Source: Anaerolineae bacterium (GTDB lineage Bacteria > Chloroflexota > Anaerolineae > Aggregatilineales > Phototrophicaceae). Taken from it: a DNA stretch of 8,106 nucleotides. The stretch lies in contig JANQRM010000329.1 in assembly GCA_028284565.1 (NCBI GenBank), forward strand, positions 1-8,106, read 5' to 3'. Positions 1 to 6,256 of this stretch are shown one piece after another; position 1 is the stretch's first letter, and each line of letters opens with the position of its first letter. Both the position numbers and the translations under genes were made by a program. The notes below the pieces were generated by a model. That model ran no database searches and had not been told where the DNA came from. It saw nothing but the letters and a program-made list of their open reading frames with translations.

Positions 1-1
1 C

Positions 2-853
2 AATAGCCAATTCGTCAATTGGGAAAATCCTGCAATGAATCTTGACTTTGGTCGTCCAGTTGCTGGTATGGAAAGCCCTTGGTATGGTGCACAATTCCAC
101 TTCGTCTATGACTCTGCCCGCATGAGTGAAGAAGACCTTCCGCGTAGCTTTGCCGAGTTATCCGAATGGATCGAAGCTAATCCGGGACGCTTCACCTACA
201 TCGCACCGGGTCCGGGCGCATTCCAGGGGACACGTTTTGTCAAAAGCCTCCTCTTTGAACTCAGTGGTGGGCAAGAACAATGGGTCGGTGATTTTGACCA
301 AGAACTCTATGATGAACACGCACCCGCGCTCTGGGAAATGCTCAATAGTTGGGAAGAAAATCTCTGGCGTGGTGGCGAAACCTACCCAGCAGATATCAAT
401 GAATTAAATGAACTCTTCGCCAATGGGGAAATCGACTTCACAGTAACGCAACGCTTTGCTGGCGCAGGACCCGACATTGAAAATGGATTACTTCCACCTA
501 CAGCGCGTGCGTTTGCTTTTGATGACAACATGATTGGTGACTTCAACTACGTTGCCATTCCTTTCAATGCCCCTAACAAAGCCGCCGCAATGGTACTGGC
601 AAATCTGATTATTCGCCCGGACCGTCAAGCTCTCCTCGTCGTGCCCGAAAATGGGGTTGGTGGCGGGATGTCCATTGATGTCACACGGGTTGAAGATGAA
701 GCGATGGTTATGGCACTGGAAGAAGCCGCCGCCAATCTTGGTGAAGCCGCCGCTCCAGCCGCTGACTTAGCCAATTCACTCGTCTCGGACATCGTGGCTG
801 AATATCAGACACTTATCGAAGCGGATTGGGAAGCCAACGTCTTGAACAACTAA
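2..853 (+). CDS. ABC transporter substrate-binding protein, YnjB-like (5' end outside window)
   Basis: This is the extracytoplasmic solute-binding subunit of the ABC importer encoded downstream. The frame is open from base 2 (NSQFVNWENPA...), so the ATG at 35 is internal and the true start lies upstream; 283 residues are visible. The sequence resembles, from memory, the E. coli YnjB family (COG4134): FVNWENPAMNLDFG near the visible start, then SPWYGAQFHFVYDSAR, ANPGRFTYIAPGPG, an LFANGEIDFTV segment and GDFNYVAIPFNAPNKA. E. coli YnjB is about 390 residues, so roughly the first 100, including any signal peptide or lipobox, are missing. The tail is alanine- and acid-rich (EEAAANLGEAAAPAADLAN) and ends normally. 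The gene is followed by a stem-loop and then the permease genes, the usual order for such importers. The YnjB family has no firmly established ligand, so the substrate is unknown. Family assignment is confident; YnjB over other type-1 binding proteins is fairly confident. Confidence 0.88.
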   Translation, partial: NSQFVNWENPAMNLDFGRPVAGMESPWYGAQFHFVYDSARMSEEDLPRSFAELSEWIEANPGRFTYIAPGPGAFQGTRFVKSLLFELSGGQEQWVGDFDQELYDEHAPALWEMLNSWEENLWRGGETYPADINELNELFANGEIDFTVTQRFAGAGPDIENGLLPPTARAFAFDDNMIGDFNYVAIPFNAPNKAAAMVLANLIIRPDRQALLVVPENGVGGGMSIDVTRVEDEAMVMALEEAAANLGEAAAPAADLANSLVSDIVAEYQTLIEADWEANVLNN

Positions 854-870
854 CTGATTAGCATACCAAG

Positions 871-917
871 GTAGGGGCGTAGTGCTCATTTGTGTGCGTC
901 CCTACTTCTTTATTTAG
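871..917 (+). terminator. Stem-loop with T-rich tail between binding-protein and permease genes (possible attenuator)
   Basis: GTAGGGGCG (871-879) can pair with CGTCCCTAC (897-905), giving a 9-bp stem with one G-U pair and a 17-base loop. A T-rich run, TTCTTTATTT (906-915), follows at once. This resembles a leaky rho-independent terminator or an mRNA-stabilising hairpin. In many ABC importer operons such a structure after the binding-protein gene keeps that protein in excess over the membrane subunits. The T run is interrupted by C and A, so full termination seems unlikely. The GTAGGGGCG arm recurs at 4981, so the hairpin may derive from a dispersed palindromic repeat. Folding energy was not computed. 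Confidence 0.5.
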
Positions 918-918
918 T

Positions 919-925
919 AAAAAGG
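919..925 (+). promoter_or_regulatory. Ribosome binding site that decides the permease 1 start
   Basis: AAAAAGG ends nine bases before the ATG at 935. The frame can be extended upstream to a TTG at 890, but that start would lie in the loop of the 871-905 hairpin and has no purine-rich site before it. The ATG at 935 is therefore preferred. Confidence 0.6.
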
Positions 926-934
926 TTTATTACT

Positions 935-1810
935 ATGACATGGGAACGCTGGCGCATCCCGATTATGCTTGCCCCAACTATGACTATTGTGGTGGCATTA
1001 TTCCTTGGGGCATTGTTCTATGGCTTCATCCAAAGTCTCGGCTGGAATCCGCGGATTGGCGCAACAGACATTTCGCTTGATGCCTACATTAGTATCCTCA
1101 CCTCAGAGCAACATTCCCGTATCTTCTGGGAAGGTCTCGCGCTCACACTTTGGGTGAGTTTTGCCAGTACCTTTATCTCAGCAACCTTGGCGATTATTTC
1201 CGCCCTTTTATTACGGCGCACCTTTATTGGCAAGCGCATCGCCAACTTTTTATTTCAACTAAACCTCCCCATCCCCCATGTCGTCGCCGCGATTGGTATT
1301 CTGTTCTTATTCTCACAAACAGGTTTACTCTCACGCTTTGGTGGAGAGATTGGCTTATTAAGTAGCCCCAGTGATTTTCCCATTATTGTCAAAGACAAAG
1401 CGGGCATCGGCATCATCTTATCGTTTGTCTGGAAGGAAACACCATTTCTGGGGGTCATCGTCCTTGCCATTTTACAATCACTCGGCGAGTCATATGAAGA
1501 ACTTGCCCGCAGTTTAGGGGCGAATGCTTGGCAACGCTTCCGTTACGTGATTTTGCCCCTCATTATCCCCGGTTTGCTCTCTGGCTCAGTCATCGTCTTC
1601 GCCTTCACCTTTGGCTCATTTGAAGTCCCTGCGGTGTTGGGGGTACGCTCTCCACGTATGTTATCTGTAACAACAGTTCGCTTTTTTCAAGACCGCGATC
1701 TCAATGCCCGCACGGAAGGCATGGCAATCAGCATGATTATCGCCATTATTGTGTTATTGCTGGTTGCTATCTATCAGTGGTCAACTCGTCGTGCCATTCG
1801 TCAGGACTAG
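935..1810 (+). CDS. ABC transporter permease, first subunit
   Basis: Integral inner-membrane subunit of the importer, 291 residues from the ATG at 935. It belongs to the binding-protein-dependent transport permease family (MetI-like fold). About six hydrophobic helices can be seen, near residues 8-32, 66-92, 112-131, 157-180, 214-236 and 264-284. The EAA loop, which docks on the ATPase, is at about 187-208 (YEELARSLGANAWQRFRYVI, then LP) and keeps the conserved glycine. A periplasmic loop lies at about 131-156. The gene is separated by only three bases from the second permease, so the two should form a heterodimeric channel. In E. coli YnjBCD the permease is, as I recall, one fused double-length protein; here the halves are separate genes. 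Substrate specificity cannot be read from the permease. Confidence 0.9.
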   Translation: MTWERWRIPIMLAPTMTIVVALFLGALFYGFIQSLGWNPRIGATDISLDAYISILTSEQHSRIFWEGLALTLWVSFASTFISATLAIISALLLRRTFIGKRIANFLFQLNLPIPHVVAAIGILFLFSQTGLLSRFGGEIGLLSSPSDFPIIVKDKAGIGIILSFVWKETPFLGVIVLAILQSLGESYEELARSLGANAWQRFRYVILPLIIPGLLSGSVIVFAFTFGSFEVPAVLGVRSPRMLSVTTVRFFQDRDLNARTEGMAISMIIAIIVLLLVAIYQWSTRRAIRQD

Positions 1811-1813
1811 CTT

Positions 1814-2665
1814 ATGACTACTATTACATCCAGCCCTCCTGCAGACAATCAAGCCCGCAAAACCTTGGCGAGAATACTACGTTATCTCTCTCTATTTTTC
1901 ATTATTTTGTTTCTCGTCTCACCTCTCTTTGCTTTCTTCATGAATGCTTTTTCCTTTCGTTGGTTCTATCCACAATTCATCCCCAATGAATGGAGTATCC
2001 AAGCGTGGGAATCGATTTTTGCAGAAAACTTCAAACTCTGGGAAGCACTTGGCAATAGTATTCTCATTGCTGTTGTTGTCACGGTTGTCTCGATTATTAT
2101 TGGCTTGCCAACTGCCCGCGCGATGGGGATGTATCAATTTCGAGGCAAACGCATCGTCGAATTTCTCATCCTTGCTCCTATCATTGTCCCCGGCGTATCG
2201 GTTAGCTTGGGCTTAAATATCAACTTCATCCGCTGGGGATTGTCTGGCACAGTACTCGGCGTAATGCTCGTCCACTTGGTTCCAGTCATGCCCTATGTAG
2301 TACTCACGCTATCTGGTGTCTTTGCCAACTATAATGCCGACTTTGAGGACCAAGCGCGAACATTAGGTGCATCGCCCATTGCCACTTTTCGCCATGTGAC
2401 CTTACCCTCTATTTTCCCAGGGATCATGGTGGCGGGTTTGTTCGCCTTTCTCGTCTCTTGGGGACAATATATCCTAACCTTCTTAATCGGTGCTGGACAA
2501 GTAACAACCATGCCTATTCTGCTTCTTGTCACGGAAGCAGGCGGCAAGAAACCTGACCTCGCCGCCTTATCGCTAATCTTTATTGGTCCCGCGCTTCTCA
2601 TTCTTATCCTGACCTCCCGTTATCTCTCCGGTAACAGTGCTATTGGCGGATTTGGAAAAATTTAG
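1814..2665 (+). CDS. ABC transporter permease, second subunit
   Basis: Second membrane subunit, 283 residues, of the same MetI-like permease family. After a polar N-terminus (about 22 residues) there is a first helix at about 23-44, a periplasmic stretch with aromatic residues (FRWFYPQFIPNEWSIQAW, 48-65), and helices near 80-103, 115-137, 144-170, 203-226 and 252-268. The EAA loop is at 177-198 (FEDQARTLGASPIATFRHVT, then LP) with the conserved glycine. The start is supported by AGGA at 1803-1806, seven bases upstream and inside the end of the first permease gene, which suggests coupled translation. The stop codon overlaps the AGGAC ribosome binding site of the ATPase gene. It most likely pairs with the first permease and one ATPase dimer. 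Confidence 0.9.
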   Translation: MTTITSSPPADNQARKTLARILRYLSLFFIILFLVSPLFAFFMNAFSFRWFYPQFIPNEWSIQAWESIFAENFKLWEALGNSILIAVVVTVVSIIIGLPTARAMGMYQFRGKRIVEFLILAPIIVPGVSVSLGLNINFIRWGLSGTVLGVMLVHLVPVMPYVVLTLSGVFANYNADFEDQARTLGASPIATFRHVTLPSIFPGIMVAGLFAFLVSWGQYILTFLIGAGQVTTMPILLLVTEAGGKKPDLAALSLIFIGPALLILILTSRYLSGNSAIGGFGKI

Positions 2666-2674
2666 GACACTATA

Positions 2675-3742
2675 ATGACACACGTAGTTCTCGATAAACT
2701 CACCAAAATCTACTCTGGCACAAAAGTCCCAGCCGTGGATGACTTTGCGCTTGATATTCCAACAGGCAAATTAATTGCCTTCCTTGGTCCCTCTGGCTGT
2801 GGCAAGACGACCACCCTCAAGATGATTGCGGGCTTAATCAACCCGACTAAAGGGCGTGTCACCTTCGATGGTGAAGATGTCCTCCCTATCCCACCTGAAA
2901 AACGGGGTGCGGTCATGGTCTTCCAGAACTACCTACTCTTCCCTTATATGTCAGTGGGCGATAATGTCGGCTTTGGTCTCAAAATGCGTGGGGTCGATAA
3001 GAAAGAAATTCGGCATAAAGTCCAAGAGATGTTGGAACTCGTCAAACTCCCACACATCGCAGATCGTCGCCCCAACCAACTTTCTGGTGGACAACAACAG
3101 CGTGTCGCACTGGCTCGTGCCTTAATCATCGAACCGCGCGTACTCTTGCTAGATGAACCCCTGAGTAACTTGGATGCTCACCTCCGTGATGAAATGCGTG
3201 AATTGATATTATCGATTCAACGCCAATTGGCTGTAACCACAATTTTCGTCACCCATGACCAAGAAGAAGCTGTCTTACTCGCCGATAAAATCGCACTCAT
3301 ATTTGATGGTGTCTTGCAACAATACGCCACACCGGATGAATTCTATCAACGTCCCATCTCAGAACGCGCCGCCCGTTTCTTCGGCGGAGTCAATTTTGTC
3401 CAAGCCTCGCGCAGTGGGAACCGTATCGAAAGCCCTATTGGTAATTTCGCCTTCAATGCCCAAAATAGCGCGGATGCTCCTGAAGGGGATGTCACGCTGA
3501 CCGTCCGCCCTGAACAACTTCAAATCGGACCAGATGCGCCTCAAGCGGAGAATATAATTAAGGGTAAAGTACGCTCTCGTATTTATGTTGGCACGTACAC
3601 CCGCTACAAAATCAGGATTGGCGATACCGAAGTGGAAGCGATACGAAATGCCGATTTACCCGGCGAAATCAATGAAGGAGATGAGATACCCGTCCATTTC
3701 CCGCCGGAAAGGATTTGGCTTGTCCCACGCAATGGCGCATGA
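2675..3742 (+). CDS. ABC transporter ATP-binding protein, CysA/PotA/FbpC type with TOBE domain
   Basis: Cytoplasmic ATPase that powers the importer, 355 residues. All nucleotide-binding motifs are present: Walker A GPSGCGKTT (38-46), Q-loop glutamine Q84 in MVFQNYLLFP, signature LSGGQQQR (136-143), Walker B VLLLDE (156-161, catalytic E161), D-loop SNLD (164-167) and H-loop H194 in VTHDQEEA. A C-terminal domain (about 240-353) includes LTVRPEQLQIG (275-285) and fits the TOBE-2 regulatory domain of polyamine, iron, sulfate and sugar importers. This makes it much longer than E. coli YnjD (about 217 residues by memory), the expected partner of a YnjB-like binding protein. The start is preceded by AGGAC (2664-2668) at six bases. 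The 3' end overlaps the MFS gene. Its subfamily does not fix the substrate. Confidence 0.95.
   Translation: MTHVVLDKLTKIYSGTKVPAVDDFALDIPTGKLIAFLGPSGCGKTTTLKMIAGLINPTKGRVTFDGEDVLPIPPEKRGAVMVFQNYLLFPYMSVGDNVGFGLKMRGVDKKEIRHKVQEMLELVKLPHIADRRPNQLSGGQQQRVALARALIIEPRVLLLDEPLSNLDAHLRDEMRELILSIQRQLAVTTIFVTHDQEEAVLLADKIALIFDGVLQQYATPDEFYQRPISERAARFFGGVNFVQASRSGNRIESPIGNFAFNAQNSADAPEGDVTLTVRPEQLQIGPDAPQAENIIKGKVRSRIYVGTYTRYKIRIGDTEVEAIRNADLPGEINEGDEIPVHFPPERIWLVPRNGA
3706..3713 (+). promoter_or_regulatory. Ribosome binding site inside the ATPase gene, likely for the MFS gene
   Basis: GGAAAGGA lies inside the end of the ATPase gene. It is six bases before an in-frame TTG at 3720 but 18 bases before the ATG at 3732, so it fits the TTG better. 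Another purine run, AAGGAG (3675-3680), directly abuts an in-frame ATG at 3681 and is badly spaced. The MFS start is therefore ambiguous between 3720 and 3732. Confidence 0.4.
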
Positions 3743-4943
3743 CGCACCTGCCCCACTCGACTACGGACAACGTCGCACGGTTGGCACGATTTGGCTGACC
3801 TATGCCTGCTCGTATCTCGGACGAGTCAATCTGAGTCCCGCCCTTCCCGCGATTGCACTCTCACTTGGCATCAGTCGTGGCGAAGTTGGTATCATCGGCA
3901 CAGCCTTCTTCTGGTTGTATGCACTTGGACAAATCATCAATGGTGAACTTGGGTCACGTATTAGCCCACACAAAATCATCACACTCGGTCTCATCACCGT
4001 CATCACTGTGAATGCCCTCTTCGCTCTGCAAACGTCACTCTTCCTTATGTTGATTCTATGGGGGATTAACGGCTATGCCCATTCCGCCAGTTGGTCACCT
4101 ATGATGGGCATCATCGCCTCGCGCCTCTCGCCGAAACAGGCAAAGCGTGTCTCCACCATCATGCCTTTTAGCTATCTCATCGGTACGGTGATAACATGGA
4201 CGGTGGCAGGGGTTCTTGTGGGGACATTCGGCTGGTCATCAGCATTTATCTTGCCCGTAATTGTCTTGTCAGCCGTGCTAGTCTATTGGCGATATGCAGA
4301 CATTGACGCGCCCAAACGCAAAGTAAAAGTCAAAAACGATTTCAAGTTGGTTGATATTCTCAGCGAATGGCGGTCACTCTGGGCAATTCTCATTGTTGGG
4401 GCATTAATTGGTTTCATCAATGTTGGCGCAATCATCTGGCTACCCACATATGTCAATGACACCGGACTTTTCCCAGAAACACTTGTAGGAATGGTTGCCG
4501 CTATGATGCAAGTCTTAGCACTCTTCGCCATGGTCATCGCCCATAAAACTGTCGGACGCGCCAAAGGAGTTCTCGTCACCACAGCTGGTCTATTATCTAT
4601 CACAGGTATTGCCTACCTCTTGAGTTTGTTGCTGCCACAAATCGGTCAACTCATCCTCGTCGCAGGTGGACTCGTCGGCATCAATGGTGCAGGTGGCTTA
4701 CTCGTTAGTTCAATCCCTATCATTCTTGCATCAGAGGGACGGACTTCTGCTGTGACGGGAGCAGTCAACGCTCTTGCCAATATCGGTGGTGGCATCGCTG
4801 GCTTCACCATAGGCGCACTCGTTGAAGCCAGTAGCTGGAATGTTGCTTTTATGGTCTGGGGAATCTGTGCCTTTATTGCAGGCGGAATTCTCTGGCTCAA
4901 TCGCACACAAGAACAGAATTCAATGCAGGTCGTTAATGCATGA
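3732..4943 (+). CDS. MFS transporter, organophosphate:phosphate antiporter (GlpT/UhpT)-like
   Basis: Secondary transporter of the major facilitator superfamily, 403 residues from the ATG at 3732. It overlaps the ATPase stop by 11 bases; a TTG at 3720 would add four residues and has a better-spaced ribosome binding site. The open frame reaches back to 3585, but that part is out-of-frame ATPase sequence. Twelve hydrophobic helices are plausible, with a basic central loop (KRKVKVKND, 195-203). Helix 1 ends in YLGRVNLSPALPAI, followed by the helix 2-3 motif YALGQIINGELGSR (63-76). The segment GINGYAHSASWSPMMG (111-126) recalls the NG-Q-GWP signature of the organophosphate antiporters, and WLPTYV (236-241) sits in helix 7. 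R31 aligns by eye with GlpT R45, but the position of GlpT R269 is N230, so phosphate-ester transport is doubtful. Other anion or sugar-acid porters are alternatives. The substrate may be related to that of the ABC system. Confidence 0.85.
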   Translation: MAHDAPAPLDYGQRRTVGTIWLTYACSYLGRVNLSPALPAIALSLGISRGEVGIIGTAFFWLYALGQIINGELGSRISPHKIITLGLITVITVNALFALQTSLFLMLILWGINGYAHSASWSPMMGIIASRLSPKQAKRVSTIMPFSYLIGTVITWTVAGVLVGTFGWSSAFILPVIVLSAVLVYWRYADIDAPKRKVKVKNDFKLVDILSEWRSLWAILIVGALIGFINVGAIIWLPTYVNDTGLFPETLVGMVAAMMQVLALFAMVIAHKTVGRAKGVLVTTAGLLSITGIAYLLSLLLPQIGQLILVAGGLVGINGAGGLLVSSIPIILASEGRTSAVTGAVNALANIGGGIAGFTIGALVEASSWNVAFMVWGICAFIAGGILWLNRTQEQNSMQVVNA

Positions 4944-4980
4944 GATTAATTCAGCGTATCAAGCAAAGAAACAAGCATTT

Positions 4981-5001
4981 GTAGGGGCGAGTCACGACTC
5001 G
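4981..5001. repeat. Short palindromic repeat, GTAGGGGCG type, truncated copy
   Basis: This lies in the 119-base gap (4944-5062) between the MFS and CoA-transferase genes. GTAGGGGCG (4981-4989) is identical to the left arm of the hairpin at 871. It runs into CGAGTC-AC-GACTCG (4988-5001), a perfect palindrome able to form a tight hairpin. The outer closing arm (CCCCTAC) expected of a full element is absent; the sequence continues GCCGTTGAATGG. I read it as a decayed copy of a dispersed repeat. The rest of the gap is A- and C-rich (5019-5050) with no convincing promoter. Confidence 0.5.
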
Positions 5002-5052
5002 GCCGTTGAATGGCATTAAACCAACAACCAATAACTAACCACTAAAAACTTC

Positions 5053-5056
5053 AGGA
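5053..5056 (+). promoter_or_regulatory. Ribosome binding site of the CoA-transferase gene
   Basis: AGGA within TTCAGGAACGAAC ends six bases before the ATG at 5063 and supports that start. No better start with its own site is seen, and residues from the ATG onward match the family N-terminus. Confidence 0.5.
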
Positions 5057-5062
5057 ACGAAC

Positions 5063-6256
5063 ATGCCCACTCCACCCCTTCACGGACTCAAAGTTATCGA
5101 CCAAACGCAAGCCCTCGCCGGACCTTATTGTGCCATGATGCTCGGCGACATGGGCGCAGATGTCATCAAAATTGAACGCCCTGGCGTTGGCGACCAATCT
5201 CGTGCGTGGGCTCCGCCTTTCATAGGGGACCAGAGTTGCTACTATCTCGCTGTCAATCGCAACAAGCGCGGAATCGCTCTCAACATTCGTGCGGACGAAG
5301 GACGTGAGATTATCTATAAGCTGGTCAAAGATGCGGATGTCTTCATGACCAACCTTGCCACTACCGAATCGCTCATCAAATATGGCATCGACTATGACAC
5401 CCTCAAAGCCATGAATCCGCGTCTCATCTATGCTTCTATCAGTGGTTATGGACGCACTGGACCGCGTGCAGGACAACCCGGTTACGATCTCGTTTCCCAA
5501 GCCGAGTCGGGCACGATGGCGCTCACTGGCGAACCGGATGGTGCACCCATGCGTTTCCCCACACCCATCGCCGATATGACCTGTGGCATGTTCACCCTCA
5601 TTGGTATCCTCGCTGCTTTGAATGCCCGCCACACCACCGGAGAAGGACAATTCCTTGATAGCTCCTTACAAGAAGGACAAATTACTTGGCTCGAAAATTA
5701 TGCTGGGGAATTCTTCGCAGATGATGCAGACCCGCCTCGTCGTGGCAACCGACATCCTCAAGTCGTCCCCTATGAAGCCGTACAAGGCTCGGATGGCGAT
5801 TGGTTTATTCTGGGTGTTGGCTCAGATAACGTCTGGAAATCCTTCTGCACCTATCTTGGTCGCGATGATCTCTTAAATGATGAACGCTTTACCACCAATA
5901 GCAACCGCATTGACAATTATGATACCTTACTCCCCATTGTACGTGAGATTATCCACCAACGCACCACCGATGAATGGCTCACCGTCTTGCGTCAAGTCGG
6001 GGTACCTTGTGGACGTATCAACACCACCAAAGAAGCCCTCACCGACCCGCATATCATTGAGCGCGGCATGATTGTTGAACTTGACCATCCCGCCATCGGC
6101 TTGGTGAAATCCATCGCAACACCCGTCCACCTGTCGGATACTCCCCTTGTCTATCATCGGCATCCCCCGACATTGGGTGAACACACGGACGAAGTGTTAA
6201 CTGAACTCGGCTATGACAACATCGCGAAACTCCGCGAGAAAGGCGTGATTAACTAA
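5063..6256 (+). CDS. CaiB/BaiF-family CoA-transferase (family III)
   Basis: Cytoplasmic enzyme that moves CoA from an acyl-CoA donor to a carboxylic acid; 397 residues, full length for the family. It begins with the family N-terminus PLHGLKVIDQTQALAGPYCA (5-24) and LGDMGADVIKIERPGVGD (27-44), then NRNKRGIALN (65-74), VFMTNLATTES (93-103) and ASISGYGRTGP (124-134). D171 in PTPIADMTCGM is the expected catalytic aspartate that carries the aspartyl-CoA thioester. Later family blocks follow: RRGNRHPQVVPYEAV (226-240), the GVGSDNVWKSFC segment (251-262), VGVPCGRINT (312-321) and the C-terminal PPTLGEHTDEVLTELGY (368-384). The glycine-rich GGGGQ loop of formyl-CoA transferase is not seen, so an oxalate role is not favoured. 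The stop overlaps the next start in TAATG, implying coupled translation. The acid substrate is unknown. Confidence 0.93.
   Translation: MPTPPLHGLKVIDQTQALAGPYCAMMLGDMGADVIKIERPGVGDQSRAWAPPFIGDQSCYYLAVNRNKRGIALNIRADEGREIIYKLVKDADVFMTNLATTESLIKYGIDYDTLKAMNPRLIYASISGYGRTGPRAGQPGYDLVSQAESGTMALTGEPDGAPMRFPTPIADMTCGMFTLIGILAALNARHTTGEGQFLDSSLQEGQITWLENYAGEFFADDADPPRRGNRHPQVVPYEAVQGSDGDWFILGVGSDNVWKSFCTYLGRDDLLNDERFTTNSNRIDNYDTLLPIVREIIHQRTTDEWLTVLRQVGVPCGRINTTKEALTDPHIIERGMIVELDHPAIGLVKSIATPVHLSDTPLVYHRHPPTLGEHTDEVLTELGYDNIAKLREKGVIN

Noticed and set aside
35..853. Binding-protein gene starting at ATG 35
   Set aside because: The frame is open upstream to base 2 with family-like residues (FVNWENPA), and no signal peptide follows the ATG, so this methionine is internal to a truncated gene.
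890..934. N-terminal extension of permease 1 from TTG 890
   Set aside because: The start would lie in the loop of the 871-905 hairpin and lacks a ribosome binding site. ATG 935 has AAAAAGG at good spacing.
3585..3731. 49-residue N-terminal extension of the MFS protein
   Set aside because: It is out-of-frame ATPase C-terminal sequence with no family resemblance. The natural N-terminus of the transporter fits 3732 or 3720.
4988..5001. Rho-independent terminator after the MFS gene
   Set aside because: The palindrome has no following T run (GCCGTTGAATGG), so it is better described as a repeat remnant.
5006..5036. Possible promoter with TTGAAT (5006-5011) and ATAACT (5031-5036)
   Set aside because: The 19-base spacing and poor -10 match are too weak to support a promoter call. 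The gap is short and the genes may be co-transcribed.
5051..5650. Long open frame on the minus strand (about 199 codons)
   Set aside because: It is antisense to a convincing CoA-transferase gene. Its product resembles no family I know and is explained by the codon bias of the sense gene.
5063..6256. Formyl-CoA:oxalate CoA-transferase with the MFS protein as an oxalate/formate antiporter
   Set aside because: The glycine-rich loop typical of formyl-CoA transferase is not visible, no oxalyl-CoA decarboxylase is in the window, and the MFS protein resembles a different branch.
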